Shown: positions 25,906 through 35,148, counted from the stretch's first letter. The stretch is 64,000 bases of DNA from Paenibacillus polymyxa (GCF_018614975.1 NZ_JAGGNR010000021.1:1-64000), one strand, 5' to 3'. Notes: generated by a model from the letters alone, not told the origin. Made by a program: numbers and translations.

Positions 25906-27129
25906 TTATTTGGTGAAGCTTCCCGACCACTCATTCCAAGCTTGCTTGTTGAATGGCTTGCCTGAATCATTTAATTTCATAAACTCCAGTAGCTGGTCCA
26001 GGTTATTCGAATGATTAAGTCGGTATTCTTGTAAGAATTGCAACATTGCTTTATATACAATAAGATCAAGCGGTGAATAAGTAGGCGTGTCATTGGAGCC
26101 TCCATCTCCATTACTATTACTATTACCATTACCACCAATATTGGGTTCTTCTGGAGGTGCCTGAGTTACGGAATCCGACTTTGTGAACGTGCCTGTGTCT
26201 CCAATATATGTAGGATAACTAATGGCGATTTCTCCTGTTAAACTGTTTCCGACCCGACCAATGTTTGGTTTTTCGAGAGTTGTTATTACACCTTGGTTAT
26301 TAACGATTCCTTTAAGGGCGGGAAGGGTTAGTCTTGTTGGGAATTCTTTAGGGAAGGCTAACGGTTCATAACGAGTGTAAGGATGCTGATGCAATCCAAA
26401 ACGAGGCTGTACCGTTTGATATGTAGGCTTGATCCCTAACTCCTTAACCGCTTCGCGATAAGCCACAAGCGCGTTGGGAAACTTCTTTTTTAATAATGGG
26501 CTGTCACTTGGAATTGTATAAGGTTCATTAAAATTTATATTTATTGCTCCATGATAATCTATCTGTACTCCTCTAAGGAAAATATCTTTACCAAACGCAT
26601 TTTTTATGAATCCTAAGTCTCGATAAAACCCTGTATCAGCCATTCTGGCATCAGCAATTGAATTCATAATAACCGAATTAATTGTAGCAACTGTATCAAT
26701 TTTATTGTTTGAAGCATTAATCAGGGCTCCTGCACCGAAATATTCATTCCATTTTTTCACCAAATAAATCTGCGCATCTGAGGACCATTGTAGACTGTAC
26801 TTTCTATTGGTACCCCATAAATCGTCATACCCCTGGATGGAGGACGTAATTTCTAATTTTGTAGATTTATCTGCATCTTGCCATGCCTGTTGTCCAAATT
26901 GATGAACTTGCTCCATAATAACGGGATCAATACTTGTTGCATTTCCCGCTGCAGCTAAGAGTGCTGTCCCCCCCCATTGCATGATAGCTCCCGCTTCCAG
27001 TTCACCAGAAGCAAAGTCTGAATTGGCTGCCTCTACTCTAAATTGAACTGTCGCTACAAACAATAAAATGAAAACGTTCAACACAATAAATGTTCTTTTA
27101 GATAATTTTTTCTGAGATTTGCTAAACAA
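25906..27129 (-). CDS. Secreted protein of unknown function
   Basis: A 407-residue protein I do not recognise. A signal peptide (basic KKLSKR, hydrophobic core, VEA cleavage near residue 34) is followed by about 280 residues with SIDPVIMEQVHQFGQQAW and two stretches rich in Pro/Tyr/His (FGLHQHPYTRYEPLAF). Next comes a Gly/Asn/Ser linker (NIGGNGNSNSNGDGG) and a short helical C-terminus (residues about 350-407). The start is TTG at 27127-27129 behind GGGAGG at ideal spacing; no ATG fits. Base composition is more AT-rich than the neighbours. It abuts an IS110-type element, so it may be horizontally acquired, and its promoter may lie in the IS end. Confidence 0.7.
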   Translation of the reverse strand: MFSKSQKKLSKRTFIVLNVFILLFVATVQFRVEAANSDFASGELEAGAIMQWGGTALLAAAGNATSIDPVIMEQVHQFGQQAWQDADKSTKLEITSSIQGYDDLWGTNRKYSLQWSSDAQIYLVKKWNEYFGAGALINASNNKIDTVATINSVIMNSIADARMADTGFYRDLGFIKNAFGKDIFLRGVQIDYHGAININFNEPYTIPSDSPLLKKKFPNALVAYREAVKELGIKPTYQTVQPRFGLHQHPYTRYEPLAFPKEFPTRLTLPALKGIVNNQGVITTLEKPNIGRVGNSLTGEIAISYPTYIGDTGTFTKSDSVTQAPPEEPNIGGNGNSNSNGDGGSNDTPTYSPLDLIVYKAMLQFLQEYRLNHSNNLDQLLEFMKLNDSGKPFNKQAWNEWSGSFTK

Positions 27130-27249
27130 CTTGAATTCCTCCCACTATAAAGTAATGTTTTCGCCTGTTTTCTCGTCCATTCGTAGATTTACAACTTCGA
27201 CATCTTGGCTTAATGGAGGAATATTGGTTCAGAACCAGATTTTGCTGTA

Positions 27250-27540
27250 ATGACCGGTGACGGGAACAGAGCTTGGACTTCATTTTTTATCCAAACTGTG
27301 GTCATGCTTATGATCGCACAGTGGATCTCCACATCTCCCTCGGGGTTTACCCTCCCATGTCACGCGGGGTCATTGCCCTTACATTCCTTCGTTCTACCTG
27401 CCAAGGGGTGGAGGCCGATTTTTGCTCCTAAACGGGGTCGTTGCCCTTATGGAATGGTATTCTTCGGCTTCTCCGGTGCTTCAATTGTCTCGTTATACAT
27501 CTGTGAACGAGTCGAGATTTCAGGCTATTGATTCTTTGAA
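27250..27540 (-). ncRNA. Candidate IS110/IS1111 bridge-RNA region
   Basis: The non-coding 3' part of the IS holds two copies of a 17-base direct repeat, CGGGGTCrTTGCCCTTA (27365-27381 and 27433-27449, one mismatch), and several short GC-rich stems such as GGGGTTTACCC. IS110-family elements encode a structured RNA in a non-coding end that guides recombination; this region is the best place for it. The assignment rests on position and repeats only; the RNA ends and the loops are not identified. Confidence 0.4.
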
Positions 27541-28839
27541 CTAAGCTGCAATCTGTTGTAACTGCGCTTGTCGTACAGGACCAAGAACTTCGTTTGCGTT
27601 GTACTCTATTTCCTTCGTCCCCAGCGTGTGCAGGACGCGTATCAGTTTGCCGCAGAGCGCGATTAGCGACTGTTTTTTCTTCAGCGGATTTTGACTTCGT
27701 GTTGTGAAATACTTGTGAAGGGCCTTGAACTCCTCATTCTTAGCTACCATTGGCATGACGCAACGGAACAATAGGGCTCTTAGTCGAGATCGTCCACGCT
27801 TGGTAATGCCGGTTTTACCCTTACGCTTACCAGAACTATTTTCTTTTAGATTCAAGCCCGCCAACCGGATGATTTGTTGTCCGTGGTCGTAATGACTCAG
27901 ATCGCCAACCTCAGCCAGAAATCCTGCAACGGTAACCGCGCCAACGCCCGGGATATTCAACATCTGCATCGTTCCCGGTATCTCACTCAAGATGTCCATG
28001 ACCTGTTTCATGGTCGTTTCCACCTGTTTAGAGAAAAGCTCATACTGGTCGAGCAAGCTCAGAAGCTCCAGTCTCGCAGCTCGTAACCCTTCGGTAAGCC
28101 CGATGGATATCCCGGCTGTCGCAAAGAGCTTTTCCGCTCTCTTGATACCGACTCCACGCTTCACTTCCGTTTTCCAGTGTGCGAGAACGCCTCTGGCGCC
28201 TGTAGAGACGATCTCTTCCGGTGTCGGAAACTGGCGCATTGTCATCAAGGAAGTTTTGCCTTCCCAATCTTTAAACACGCTCAAATACTCTGGAAAATAG
28301 CGGTCGAACCAGTTATGCACACGGGCCTTGACTTGGTTTAAATTCACCATAACCTTCTCACGGAAATTCATGAGGATGCGTAATTCGGCATATTCCATCG
28401 CTGGCAATTTGGGCTCCGAGTATTTCCCGTTTCGAATGAGATCTGCAATGACTTTGGCATCCTTATAGTCACTCTTCGTCGGCGAGTTATCCTCAAGTTC
28501 CTTGCTCTTGTTTACGTGATGCGGGTTCACAATGACGATCTTGATATCTCGAGCTTCCAGAAAAGCGGCTAGCGGGAACCAGTAGTGCCCGGTAGGCTCG
28601 ATTCCGAAAACAATGTCCGTTTTCAGATGAACCTCCTGAAGTTCTTTCATCCATGTTACTAGCCTAGTTAACCCTTCCTGATCGTTGTAGAACACGCAGT
28701 CTTTTCCTAATTCAATGCCACGGAAATCTACCGCTCTAGCTACGTGAATCTTTTTGGCAATGTCTGCTCCAATGACTAGCGTATCTTCTGTAATTCGCGT
28801 AATACGTTGATTCTGTTTCTGTTTCATCTTATACTTCAT
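27541..28839 (-). CDS. IS110-family transposase
   Basis: A 432-residue recombinase. The N-terminal DEDD (RuvC-like) domain begins VIGADIAKKIHVARAVDF with the first catalytic Asp and continues with GIEPTGHYW and SDYKDAKVIADLI. The C-terminal Transposase_20 domain has the helix-hairpin-helix IPGVGAVTVAGFLAEVGD and the GKTGITKRGRSRLRALLF segment with the catalytic serine region. The gene looks intact. The ATG at 28839 follows a modest AGAGG; an open frame upstream to 28923 has no family features. It belongs to the only mobile element in the window. Confidence 0.93.
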   Translation of the reverse strand: MKYKMKQKQNQRITRITEDTLVIGADIAKKIHVARAVDFRGIELGKDCVFYNDQEGLTRLVTWMKELQEVHLKTDIVFGIEPTGHYWFPLAAFLEARDIKIVIVNPHHVNKSKELEDNSPTKSDYKDAKVIADLIRNGKYSEPKLPAMEYAELRILMNFREKVMVNLNQVKARVHNWFDRYFPEYLSVFKDWEGKTSLMTMRQFPTPEEIVSTGARGVLAHWKTEVKRGVGIKRAEKLFATAGISIGLTEGLRAARLELLSLLDQYELFSKQVETTMKQVMDILSEIPGTMQMLNIPGVGAVTVAGFLAEVGDLSHYDHGQQIIRLAGLNLKENSSGKRKGKTGITKRGRSRLRALLFRCVMPMVAKNEEFKALHKYFTTRSQNPLKKKQSLIALCGKLIRVLHTLGTKEIEYNANEVLGPVRQAQLQQIAA

Positions 28840-29182
28840 TTGTGCGCCTCTTTTCGTATGTGGGTATTGTTCTTTGGTCGGAACAACGATTCCCAGTATA
28901 CTAAAGGCGCATTTTTCATTCAAAGCTCAAATTACTTCATTACAGGAATGGCTCCTAAAGTATGTACTTGCTAAAAACTCTAACATACTACCCGTTTTAC
29001 GAATTGAATTTTAGCTTTCTTTAGATACCTCGGACCTCAAAAGAGCTATTTCGATCCTTATATTAACCTAATTTCTACCCTCCTCAAAAGGAAAAATATA
29101 ACTTAAGTATTATCTCAAATATTGAAGTAAGAGTAAATATAATCTAACATAATATAAGGTTCATATCTAATATTTCGTTTAT
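28840..29182. other. AT-rich intergenic region between the IS and the deo operon
   Basis: About 340 bases without a gene. The inverted pair TGCGCCT/AGGCGCA (about 28846-28914) frames the transposase leader and could form a stem. The rest is AT-rich with no recognisable promoter pair; it may include the short left end of the IS. Confidence 0.4.
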
Positions 29183-29224
29183 AAAAAAGCCCCAAAACTA
29201 TGTAATCCATAGCTTCGGGGCTTT
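29183..29224 (-). terminator. Terminator of the deo operon
   Basis: AGCCCC...ACTATG pairs with CATAG...GGGGCT around a short loop, and on the minus strand a run of U follows. It lies 47 bases past the pdp stop codon. Confidence 0.85.
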
Positions 29225-29270
29225 CATGTTCAAGCAGACATGAGATTACATCTCGTCTGCTCTGATTGTA

Positions 29271-30572
29271 TTATTCCGTTACGATATCATGAACCAATAC
29301 AGGCGCATCAGCATGATCCGCAATCGTAATGTTTTCTTTGATCTTCGCAATCACGTCTGCTACGTCTTCACGATTGGCATGGATCGTTACTAGGGACTCA
29401 CCAGCTTTGACTGGGTCACCAACTTTTTTGTTCAGCATCAGGCCAACCGCGAGATCGATCTCGGATTCTTTCGTTGCGCGGCCTGCGCCGAGAAGCATTG
29501 CTGCAGTTCCGATTTCGTCAGCGACGATTCCGGCAACATAGCCGTCTTTGTCTGCTGGGACTTCAACCAGGTATTTTGCTTGTGGCAAACGATCTGGATG
29601 ATCGACAACCGAAGCGTCTCCGCCTTGGTTTGCCAGGAAATCTTTGAATTTCTCCAGTGCTTTACCGTTCTGGATCACTTCTTTCAATTTCTCCTCAGCA
29701 TGCTCCAAGGAATCTGCCTTGCCAGCAAGGAATACCATCTGACGTCCAAGAGCCAGACACAGTTCTTCCAGATCTTTTGGACCTTTACCTTGCAGGGTGA
29801 GGATGGCTTCTTTCACTTCAAGCGCGTTACCAATCGCCAGACCCAGCGGTTGGGACATATCGGAGATAACAGCCATCGTTTTACGGCCAACATTGTTACC
29901 GATGCTTACCATGGCATGCGCCAATTCTTTAGCATCTTCCGTTGTTTTCATGAATGCACCTGCACCCGTCTTAACATCCAATACGATTGCATCTGCACCT
30001 GCTGCAATTTTCTTGCTCATGATGGAGCTGGCGATCAGTGGAATGGAGTTAACGGTAGCTGTTACGTCACGCAGTGCATAGAGCTTTTTGTCTGCAGGTG
30101 TAAGGTTACCACTTTGTCCGATAACTGCAACCTTGTGTTCGTTAACGAGACGAATGAACTCTTCTTTTTCAAGCTCTACGTGGAAACCGGCAACGGATTC
30201 CAATTTGTCTGTTGTGCCGCCCGTGTGACCAAGTCCACGTCCGGACATTTTGGCAACAGGAACATCCAGCGCAGCAACGAGCGGAGCGAGTACCAGTGTC
30301 GTCGTATCACCCACACCTCCTGTGGAGTGCTTGTCTACTTTGATGCCTTCGATCGCGGATAGGTCAATCGTTTCACCGGAATTCACCATCGACATCGTCA
30401 GATCGGCGCGTTCCTTGTCTGTCATATCTTTGAAGAATACTGCCATCGCCCATGCGCTGACTTGATAGTCCGGGATCTCTCCTTGTGTGTATCCTTGAAC
30501 AACAAAATCAATCTCAGCGGTTGTCAGTTCTTTTCCGTCGCGTTTCTTGGCAATAATGTCTACCATTCTCAT
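29271..30572 (-). CDS. pdp: Pyrimidine-nucleoside phosphorylase
   Basis: A 433-residue enzyme, the same length as B. subtilis Pdp. The signature SGRGLGHTGGTTDKLE, the phosphate-binding KHSTGGVGDTTTLVLAP and the C-terminal domain are all present. It splits uridine, deoxyuridine and thymidine to base and (deoxy)ribose-1-phosphate. The ATG at 30572 follows AAGGAG; the longer open frame to 30710 runs into repeat sequence. It is the last gene of the deo cluster, separated from deoD by about 285 bases that contain a diverged family 2 repeat. Confidence 0.96.
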   Translation of the reverse strand: MRMVDIIAKKRDGKELTTAEIDFVVQGYTQGEIPDYQVSAWAMAVFFKDMTDKERADLTMSMVNSGETIDLSAIEGIKVDKHSTGGVGDTTTLVLAPLVAALDVPVAKMSGRGLGHTGGTTDKLESVAGFHVELEKEEFIRLVNEHKVAVIGQSGNLTPADKKLYALRDVTATVNSIPLIASSIMSKKIAAGADAIVLDVKTGAGAFMKTTEDAKELAHAMVSIGNNVGRKTMAVISDMSQPLGLAIGNALEVKEAILTLQGKGPKDLEELCLALGRQMVFLAGKADSLEHAEEKLKEVIQNGKALEKFKDFLANQGGDASVVDHPDRLPQAKYLVEVPADKDGYVAGIVADEIGTAAMLLGAGRATKESEIDLAVGLMLNKKVGDPVKAGESLVTIHANREDVADVIAKIKENITIADHADAPVLVHDIVTE

Positions 30573-30635
30573 GATGATCTCTCCTTGTGTGTATATTGAT
30601 TGTATTGAACACTTTGTTGTTAATCCGATACGGCT

Positions 30636-30780
30636 CCGGATCGTTCCTTTGATCGCTGTTGTCTCCAAGTTTTTTTGATCCATTTTGCAATGGGGAAAAC
30701 TCGGAGACAAAGACGAACGCTAACGCTTCTTCAGAATCGATTCCGGGTCCTTCACTCCGTGCTTAAAACAAAAGTTTCGA
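30636..30780. repeat. Dispersed repeat family 2, diverged copy inside the deo cluster
   Basis: It shares TTGATCGCTGTTgTCtCC and the T-run with the other copies, but the stem sequence differs while still pairing. TTGTCTCC (30659-30666) matches GGAGACAA (30703-30710), AGTTTT matches AAAACT, and CCATT matches AATGG. It lies between deoD and pdp and could attenuate or stabilise the operon transcript. Confidence 0.6.
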
Positions 30781-30857
30781 TTAAAATCAATTCTTTTGGC
30801 GTTACATAAAACACGTTGTGCGACATCCTTTTGACCCCAGCTAGTTTAATCTAAAAC

Positions 30858-31565
30858 TTACAGTGTGATTGCTGTGTCGAGGGCAACTACCATCATGTCG
30901 TTGAACGTTTTTTGACGCTCTTCGGCAGTTGTTTCTTCGCCTGTCAGCAAGTGGTCACTTACCGTCAGGATGGTCAGTGCGTTAACACCAAACTTGGCAG
31001 CGATGGTGTACAGTGCTGTTGTTTCCATCTCTACGCCCAGTACACCGTGCTTCATCAATTTTTCAGTAACGGAACGGTCATCCCGATAGAAAGAATCGGA
31101 GCTGAACACGTTACCCACATGAATCTTCATGCCTTTAGCTGTTGCACGGTCATACGCTTCTTTCAGCAAGGAGAAGGTAGCGATTGGCGAGAAGTCATAT
31201 CCACCGAATACATGCTTGTTCATGCTGGAATCCGTACATGCTGCTTGTGCAAGGATGACGTCACGTACACGTACATGCTCCTGCATACCGCCACAAGTAC
31301 CTACACGAATCAGGTTTTTCACGCCGTATTCACTGATTAACTCGTTAGCATAGATGGCGAAGGACGGAATTCCCATCCCTGAACCTTGCACCGAAATCCG
31401 GTGTCCTTGATATGTACCTGTGTAACCGAGCATTCCGCGAACCTCGTTGTAACATACAACATCTTCAAGGTACGTATCTGCAATATACTTCGCGCGCAAA
31501 GGGTCTCCTGGCAAAAGGATCGTTTCTGCGATATCTCCGGGTTTTGCTCCAATATGTGTACTCAT
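30858..31565 (-). CDS. deoD: Purine-nucleoside phosphorylase, DeoD type
   Basis: A 235-residue trimeric/hexameric-type PNP. It starts MSTHIGAKPGDIAETILLPGDPLRAK and has RVGTCGGMQ, SSDSFYR and GVEMETTALY motifs. It splits purine (deoxy)nucleosides to base and sugar-1-phosphate. GGAGGAG precedes the ATG. It is in the order deoC-nupC-deoB-deoD-pdp, all minus, so it is probably co-transcribed and controlled by DeoR. Confidence 0.96.
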   Translation of the reverse strand: MSTHIGAKPGDIAETILLPGDPLRAKYIADTYLEDVVCYNEVRGMLGYTGTYQGHRISVQGSGMGIPSFAIYANELISEYGVKNLIRVGTCGGMQEHVRVRDVILAQAACTDSSMNKHVFGGYDFSPIATFSLLKEAYDRATAKGMKIHVGNVFSSDSFYRDDRSVTEKLMKHGVLGVEMETTALYTIAAKFGVNALTILTVSDHLLTGEETTAEERQKTFNDMMVVALDTAITL

Positions 31566-31662
31566 GAATGAATCTCCTCCAGTTATACAATTAGTCTATT
31601 ATGATGGCAGGACCGGAGCAGCCCAAGCTACTCCGACCTTCCCTATCCAGTTTTCAAAAAAC

Positions 31663-32841
31663 TTATTTCAAATCCTTCAGGAAGCTGGTGCCATATTCCG
31701 GCATCTTCACTCCAAAGTTCTCGGCTACGGTTGCGCCAAGGTCAGCAAATGTGCTGCGCAGATCAAGCTTTTTGCCCTCGCTGAAGCGCGGAGAGTAGGC
31801 AAGGAGTGGTACATATTCACGTGTATGGTCTGTACCGCGGTATGTTGGATCATTACCATGGTCAGCTGTAATCAGCAGCAGATCATCATTGGTCATTTTG
31901 GCAAAAATCTCTGGCAGTCGTGCATCATAGTCTTCAAGTGCCTGAGCATAACCTTGCGGATCACGACGGTGACCGTACAGGGCATCAAAATCAACCAGGT
32001 TCAGGAAGCTGAGTCCAGTGAACTCTTCATCCATTGTTTCAGACAACTTGTCCATGCCATCCATGTTAGAGACGGTACGAACAGCCTTGGTTACACCTTC
32101 ACCATCATAGATATCTGCGATTTTACCCAAAGCAATCACATCAAATCCGCTATCTTGCAGTTCATTCATAACAGTACGACCAAAAGGTTTAAGCGCATAG
32201 TCATGACGATTCGCAGTACGTTTCCAGTTACCCGCTTCACCTACAAATGGACGTGCAATAATGCGGCCGAGCATGTACGGATCTTCAAGTGTAATCTCAC
32301 GGCAGAACTCACAGATCTCATACAGTTCTTTCAGTGGAACAACGTCCTCATGTGCTGCAATTTGCAGAACCGAATCCGCGGATGTGTAGACGATGAGCGC
32401 GCCAGTTTCAACATGTTCTGCACCCAGCTCATCCAGAATCTCCGTGCCGCTGGCCGGTTTGTTACCGATTACCTTGCGGCCCGTTTTCTCTTCAATGCGT
32501 TGAATCAACTCATCGGGAAAACCATTCTCGAACACGCGGAAGGGTGTATCAATGTATAGACCCATCAGCTCCCAGTGACCTGTCATCGTGTCTTTGCCTC
32601 TGGATGCTTCCTGCATCTTGGTGTAATACGCTTTAGGTGCATCCGCTACAGGGACACCCTCGATTTCTTTGATGTTGGACAGTCCGAGACTGGCCATGTG
32701 AGGCATGTTCAGACCTCCGCGTTCACGTGCAATGTGACCGAAGGTATCTACATCAAAATCATCAAATTCTGCTGCATCCGGCGCTTCGCCGATCCCTACA
32801 GAATCCATAACGATCAGATGTACTCTTTTGAATGTTGACAT
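31663..32841 (-). CDS. deoB: Phosphopentomutase
   Basis: A 392-residue alkaline-phosphatase-superfamily mutase. The N-terminal VHLIVMDSVGIGEAPDA (first metal Asp and the phosphorylated-residue region), GKDTMTGHWELMGL and the C-terminal ADHGNDPTYRGTDHTREYVPLL are all present. It converts (deoxy)ribose-1-phosphate to the 5-phosphate for DeoC. Length and motifs are standard. GGAGTG precedes the ATG. It lies between nupC and deoD. Confidence 0.96.
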   Translation of the reverse strand: MSTFKRVHLIVMDSVGIGEAPDAAEFDDFDVDTFGHIARERGGLNMPHMASLGLSNIKEIEGVPVADAPKAYYTKMQEASRGKDTMTGHWELMGLYIDTPFRVFENGFPDELIQRIEEKTGRKVIGNKPASGTEILDELGAEHVETGALIVYTSADSVLQIAAHEDVVPLKELYEICEFCREITLEDPYMLGRIIARPFVGEAGNWKRTANRHDYALKPFGRTVMNELQDSGFDVIALGKIADIYDGEGVTKAVRTVSNMDGMDKLSETMDEEFTGLSFLNLVDFDALYGHRRDPQGYAQALEDYDARLPEIFAKMTNDDLLLITADHGNDPTYRGTDHTREYVPLLAYSPRFSEGKKLDLRSTFADLGATVAENFGVKMPEYGTSFLKDLK

Positions 32842-32870
32842 AACCTAAGCACTCCTTCCAATAATCCGGT

Positions 32871-34061
32871 TTACAAGAACAGTCCGGCGATGATCGCCGA
32901 CAATACACTGACAAGCGATGCACCGTAAAGCAGTTTCAGACCGAAGCGGGCTACCACATTACCTTGTTTCTCATGAAGTCCCTTCACCGCACCGGCAATG
33001 ATACCGATGGAGGAGAAGTTAGCGAATGACACGAGGAAGACGGATACGATCCCTGTTGTTCTGGCAGACAATAATGTCTCCTTTGCCAGAGCCAGCATGG
33101 CGACGAATTCGTTGGATACCATTTTGGTTGCCATAATACTTCCCGCCTGAATCGCTTCTTTCCAAGGAACACCCATAATAAAGGCTAATGGTGCAAACAC
33201 ATAACCAAGCAGCTCCTGGAACGAAATGCCAAGCACCGCGCTGAAAATTCCGTTAACAAGTGCAATCAAGGCAACAAAACCGATTAACATTGCAGCTACG
33301 ATGATGGCGACTTTGAATCCATCCAGGATGTACTCGCCCAGCATTTCGAAGAACGATTGTTTTTCTTCTTCCTGTACTTCCAGTATATCTTCTTCTTCCG
33401 TAACCTCATAAGGGTTCACAATGGAAGCAATGATAAAACCGCCAAACAGGTTCAGCACAAGTGCCGTAACCACATATTTCGGATCAATCATGGTCATATA
33501 GGCACCGACAATCGACATCGACACCGTGGACATCGCCGAAGCACACAAGGTGTACAACCGATGTTTTGGCAACAACCCAATTTGTTTTTTCACAGAAATG
33601 AACACTTCAGATTGCCCCAATACAGCCGAAGCAACCGCGTTATATGATTCCAGTTTGCCCATTCCGTTGATTTTGCTTAATACCAGACCAATATATTTTA
33701 TAACAAAAGGTAAGATTCGGATATACTGCAATATCCCAATAAGTGCAGAGATAACAACGATTGGCATCAAGACGTTCAGGAAGAACGGAACACCGCCAGT
33801 TGCGTCTTCAACCTTCGTTAAATCACCAAATACAAACGCAATTCCTTCATTTGCATAATCAAGCAAACTTTTAAATACGGTGGCGAAGCCGCCAATCAGC
33901 CATGTCCCGACCCCTGTATTCAGCAAGGCATACGCCAGGATCACCTGTAAAACAACCATAACGACCAGTGGTCGGTAGCGAATCTTCTTTTTACCGTTGC
34001 TTGCGATATAAGCTAGTCCAAAAACAACGAGTAAACCAAGAAGGGCAATTAGAAATTTCAT
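32871..34061 (-). CDS. nupC: Concentrative nucleoside transporter, NupC family
   Basis: A 396-residue membrane protein with about ten helices. The GQSEVFISVKKQIGLLPKHRLYTL and VPWKEAIQAGSIMATKMVSNEFVAMLAL segments are typical of CNT nucleoside/cation symporters. It brings in nucleosides for the phosphorylases in the same operon. A charged loop (EEEDILEVQEEEKQ) is an insertion seen in Bacillales members. AAAGGAG precedes the ATG. Confidence 0.95.
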   Translation of the reverse strand: MKFLIALLGLLVVFGLAYIASNGKKKIRYRPLVVMVVLQVILAYALLNTGVGTWLIGGFATVFKSLLDYANEGIAFVFGDLTKVEDATGGVPFFLNVLMPIVVISALIGILQYIRILPFVIKYIGLVLSKINGMGKLESYNAVASAVLGQSEVFISVKKQIGLLPKHRLYTLCASAMSTVSMSIVGAYMTMIDPKYVVTALVLNLFGGFIIASIVNPYEVTEEEDILEVQEEEKQSFFEMLGEYILDGFKVAIIVAAMLIGFVALIALVNGIFSAVLGISFQELLGYVFAPLAFIMGVPWKEAIQAGSIMATKMVSNEFVAMLALAKETLLSARTTGIVSVFLVSFANFSSIGIIAGAVKGLHEKQGNVVARFGLKLLYGASLVSVLSAIIAGLFL

Positions 34062-34289
34062 TTGATCTCTCCTTTGAAGGTAGTTAAGCCGGATGTGAAA
34101 ATTCAGCTCAAAGGGTTCTTAAGCATTACTATCAGTAATCTTTCAGAAAACTTATGAAGCGCTTACAATAAGTTCCGTTATATAAAATATAAGTGTAAAT
34201 TGTGTTCCCTGTACCTGAAACGAAGGCTCAAGTACAGAGAACATAACATTACTTTTGTTCGATAAGCTTGTGCTTGTTAAACCTTTTGC

Positions 34290-34964
34290 TTAATAAGAAG
34301 ATGTAGACTGACCACCCTGCATAATCTTCACGCCAGAGCTTGCACCGATCCGAGTCGCACCCGCTTCGATCATTTTCTGCATATCTTCCAGGCTACGTAC
34401 GCCACCGGAAGCTTTAACGCCAACATCAGGACCTACAGTACGACGCATCAAAGCGATATCTTCTGGCGTTGCTCCACCTGTGGAGAAACCTGTAGAAGTT
34501 TTAACAAAATCAGCTCCAGCTCGCACAGCTGCCTGACAAGCACGTACTTTCTCTTCATCCGTCAACAGACAAGTTTCAATAATAACTTTCACCAAAGCTT
34601 TACCCGCAGCCGCTTCAACAACAACACGAATATCTTGTTCAACGTAATCATCTTTGCCATCTTTCAAAGCACTGATGTTGATGACTGTATCGACTTCAGT
34701 TGCACCTTTAGCAATCGCATCCTTGGTTTCGAAAGCTTTTGTCTCCGATGTAGATGCTCCCAGAGGGAAACCAATAACGGTGCAGATATCTACGCCAGAA
34801 CCCTGCAACTGCTCAGCAGCATAAGCAACCCAGCCCGGGTTAACACATACGGAAGCAAACTGATATTGCTTTGCTTCTTCGGTTAACTTGGCCATTTCAC
34901 TTTGCGTTGCGTCCGCACGAAGCAACGTATGGTCGATCATTTTAGCTAATTGTGGTGTAGTCAA
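34290..34964 (-). CDS. deoC: Deoxyribose-phosphate aldolase
   Basis: A 224-residue class I aldolase with the Schiff-base lysine region VKVIIETCLL and the second lysine in FVKTSTGFSTGGAT, both intact. It splits deoxyribose-5-phosphate to acetaldehyde and glyceraldehyde-3-phosphate. The start is TTG at 34964 behind GGGAGAG; no in-frame ATG exists upstream, and the N-terminus TTPQLAKMIDHTLL fits the family. It is the first structural gene after the DeoR operator. Confidence 0.95.
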   Translation of the reverse strand: MTTPQLAKMIDHTLLRADATQSEMAKLTEEAKQYQFASVCVNPGWVAYAAEQLQGSGVDICTVIGFPLGASTSETKAFETKDAIAKGATEVDTVINISALKDGKDDYVEQDIRVVVEAAAGKALVKVIIETCLLTDEEKVRACQAAVRAGADFVKTSTGFSTGGATPEDIALMRRTVGPDVGVKASGGVRSLEDMQKMIEAGATRIGASSGVKIMQGGQSTSSY

Positions 34965-35007
34965 TTGAATCTCTCCCTTATCTGAACTAGTTATTTTCTA
35001 TACCCTT

Positions 35008-35036
35008 ACACTAACATGAACATATGTAAAAATCAA
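35008..35036 (-). promoter_or_regulatory. Candidate deo operon promoter
   Basis: On the minus strand there is TTGATT (35031-35036), a 17-base spacer and TAGTGT (35008-35013). It is directly next to the TGAAC operator sites, so repressor binding would block it. Confidence 0.5.
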
Positions 35037-35038
35037 CT

Positions 35039-35052
35039 TGAACTTTTGTTCA
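35039..35052. promoter_or_regulatory. DeoR operator
   Basis: TGAAC-TTTT-GTTCA is a perfect palindrome resembling the B. subtilis DeoR operator, which also pairs GAAC with a matching half. A further TGAAC half-site lies at 35017-35021, 22 bases away, matching the half-site arrangement known for DeoR. It sits between deoR and deoC. Confidence 0.7.
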
Positions 35053-35148
35053 CACTTACTTTTCTTCTTCGTTATATTTTCTTCCTAAAAAAAGCAAAAC
35101 ATCCGCCCTTTTTGCGTGGCAGATGTTGTCATCCATATCCATTTGAAA

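Larger units (their letters stand above)
27150..28960 (-). mobile_element. IS110-family insertion sequence (ends approximate)
   Basis: The element holds a complete IS110-family transposase (27541-28839) and about 390 bases of non-coding sequence after its stop. Members of this family carry no obvious terminal inverted repeats and make no target duplications, so I cannot fix the ends from sequence; the limits given are guesses. With the non-coding part on the 3' side of the transposase, the layout looks like the IS1111 subgroup. Confidence 0.6.

Noticed and set aside
27250..27531. Open frame of 93 codons in the IS 3' non-coding end
   Set aside because: No homology by eye and no ribosome site; the region is better explained as structured RNA or IS end.
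29580..30362. Open frame of 260 codons antisense to pdp
   Set aside because: It is a shadow of pdp; rich in Cys and His in an unnatural pattern and without a start context.
31564..32559. Open frame of 331 codons antisense to deoB
   Set aside because: It lies wholly opposite a clear deoB, has no recognisable domain and no ribosome site; codon bias of the real gene creates it.
34161..34175. AAGCGCTT core upstream of nupC considered as a cre site
   Set aside because: TGAAGCGCTTACA is one base short of the cre consensus and does not fit when aligned.
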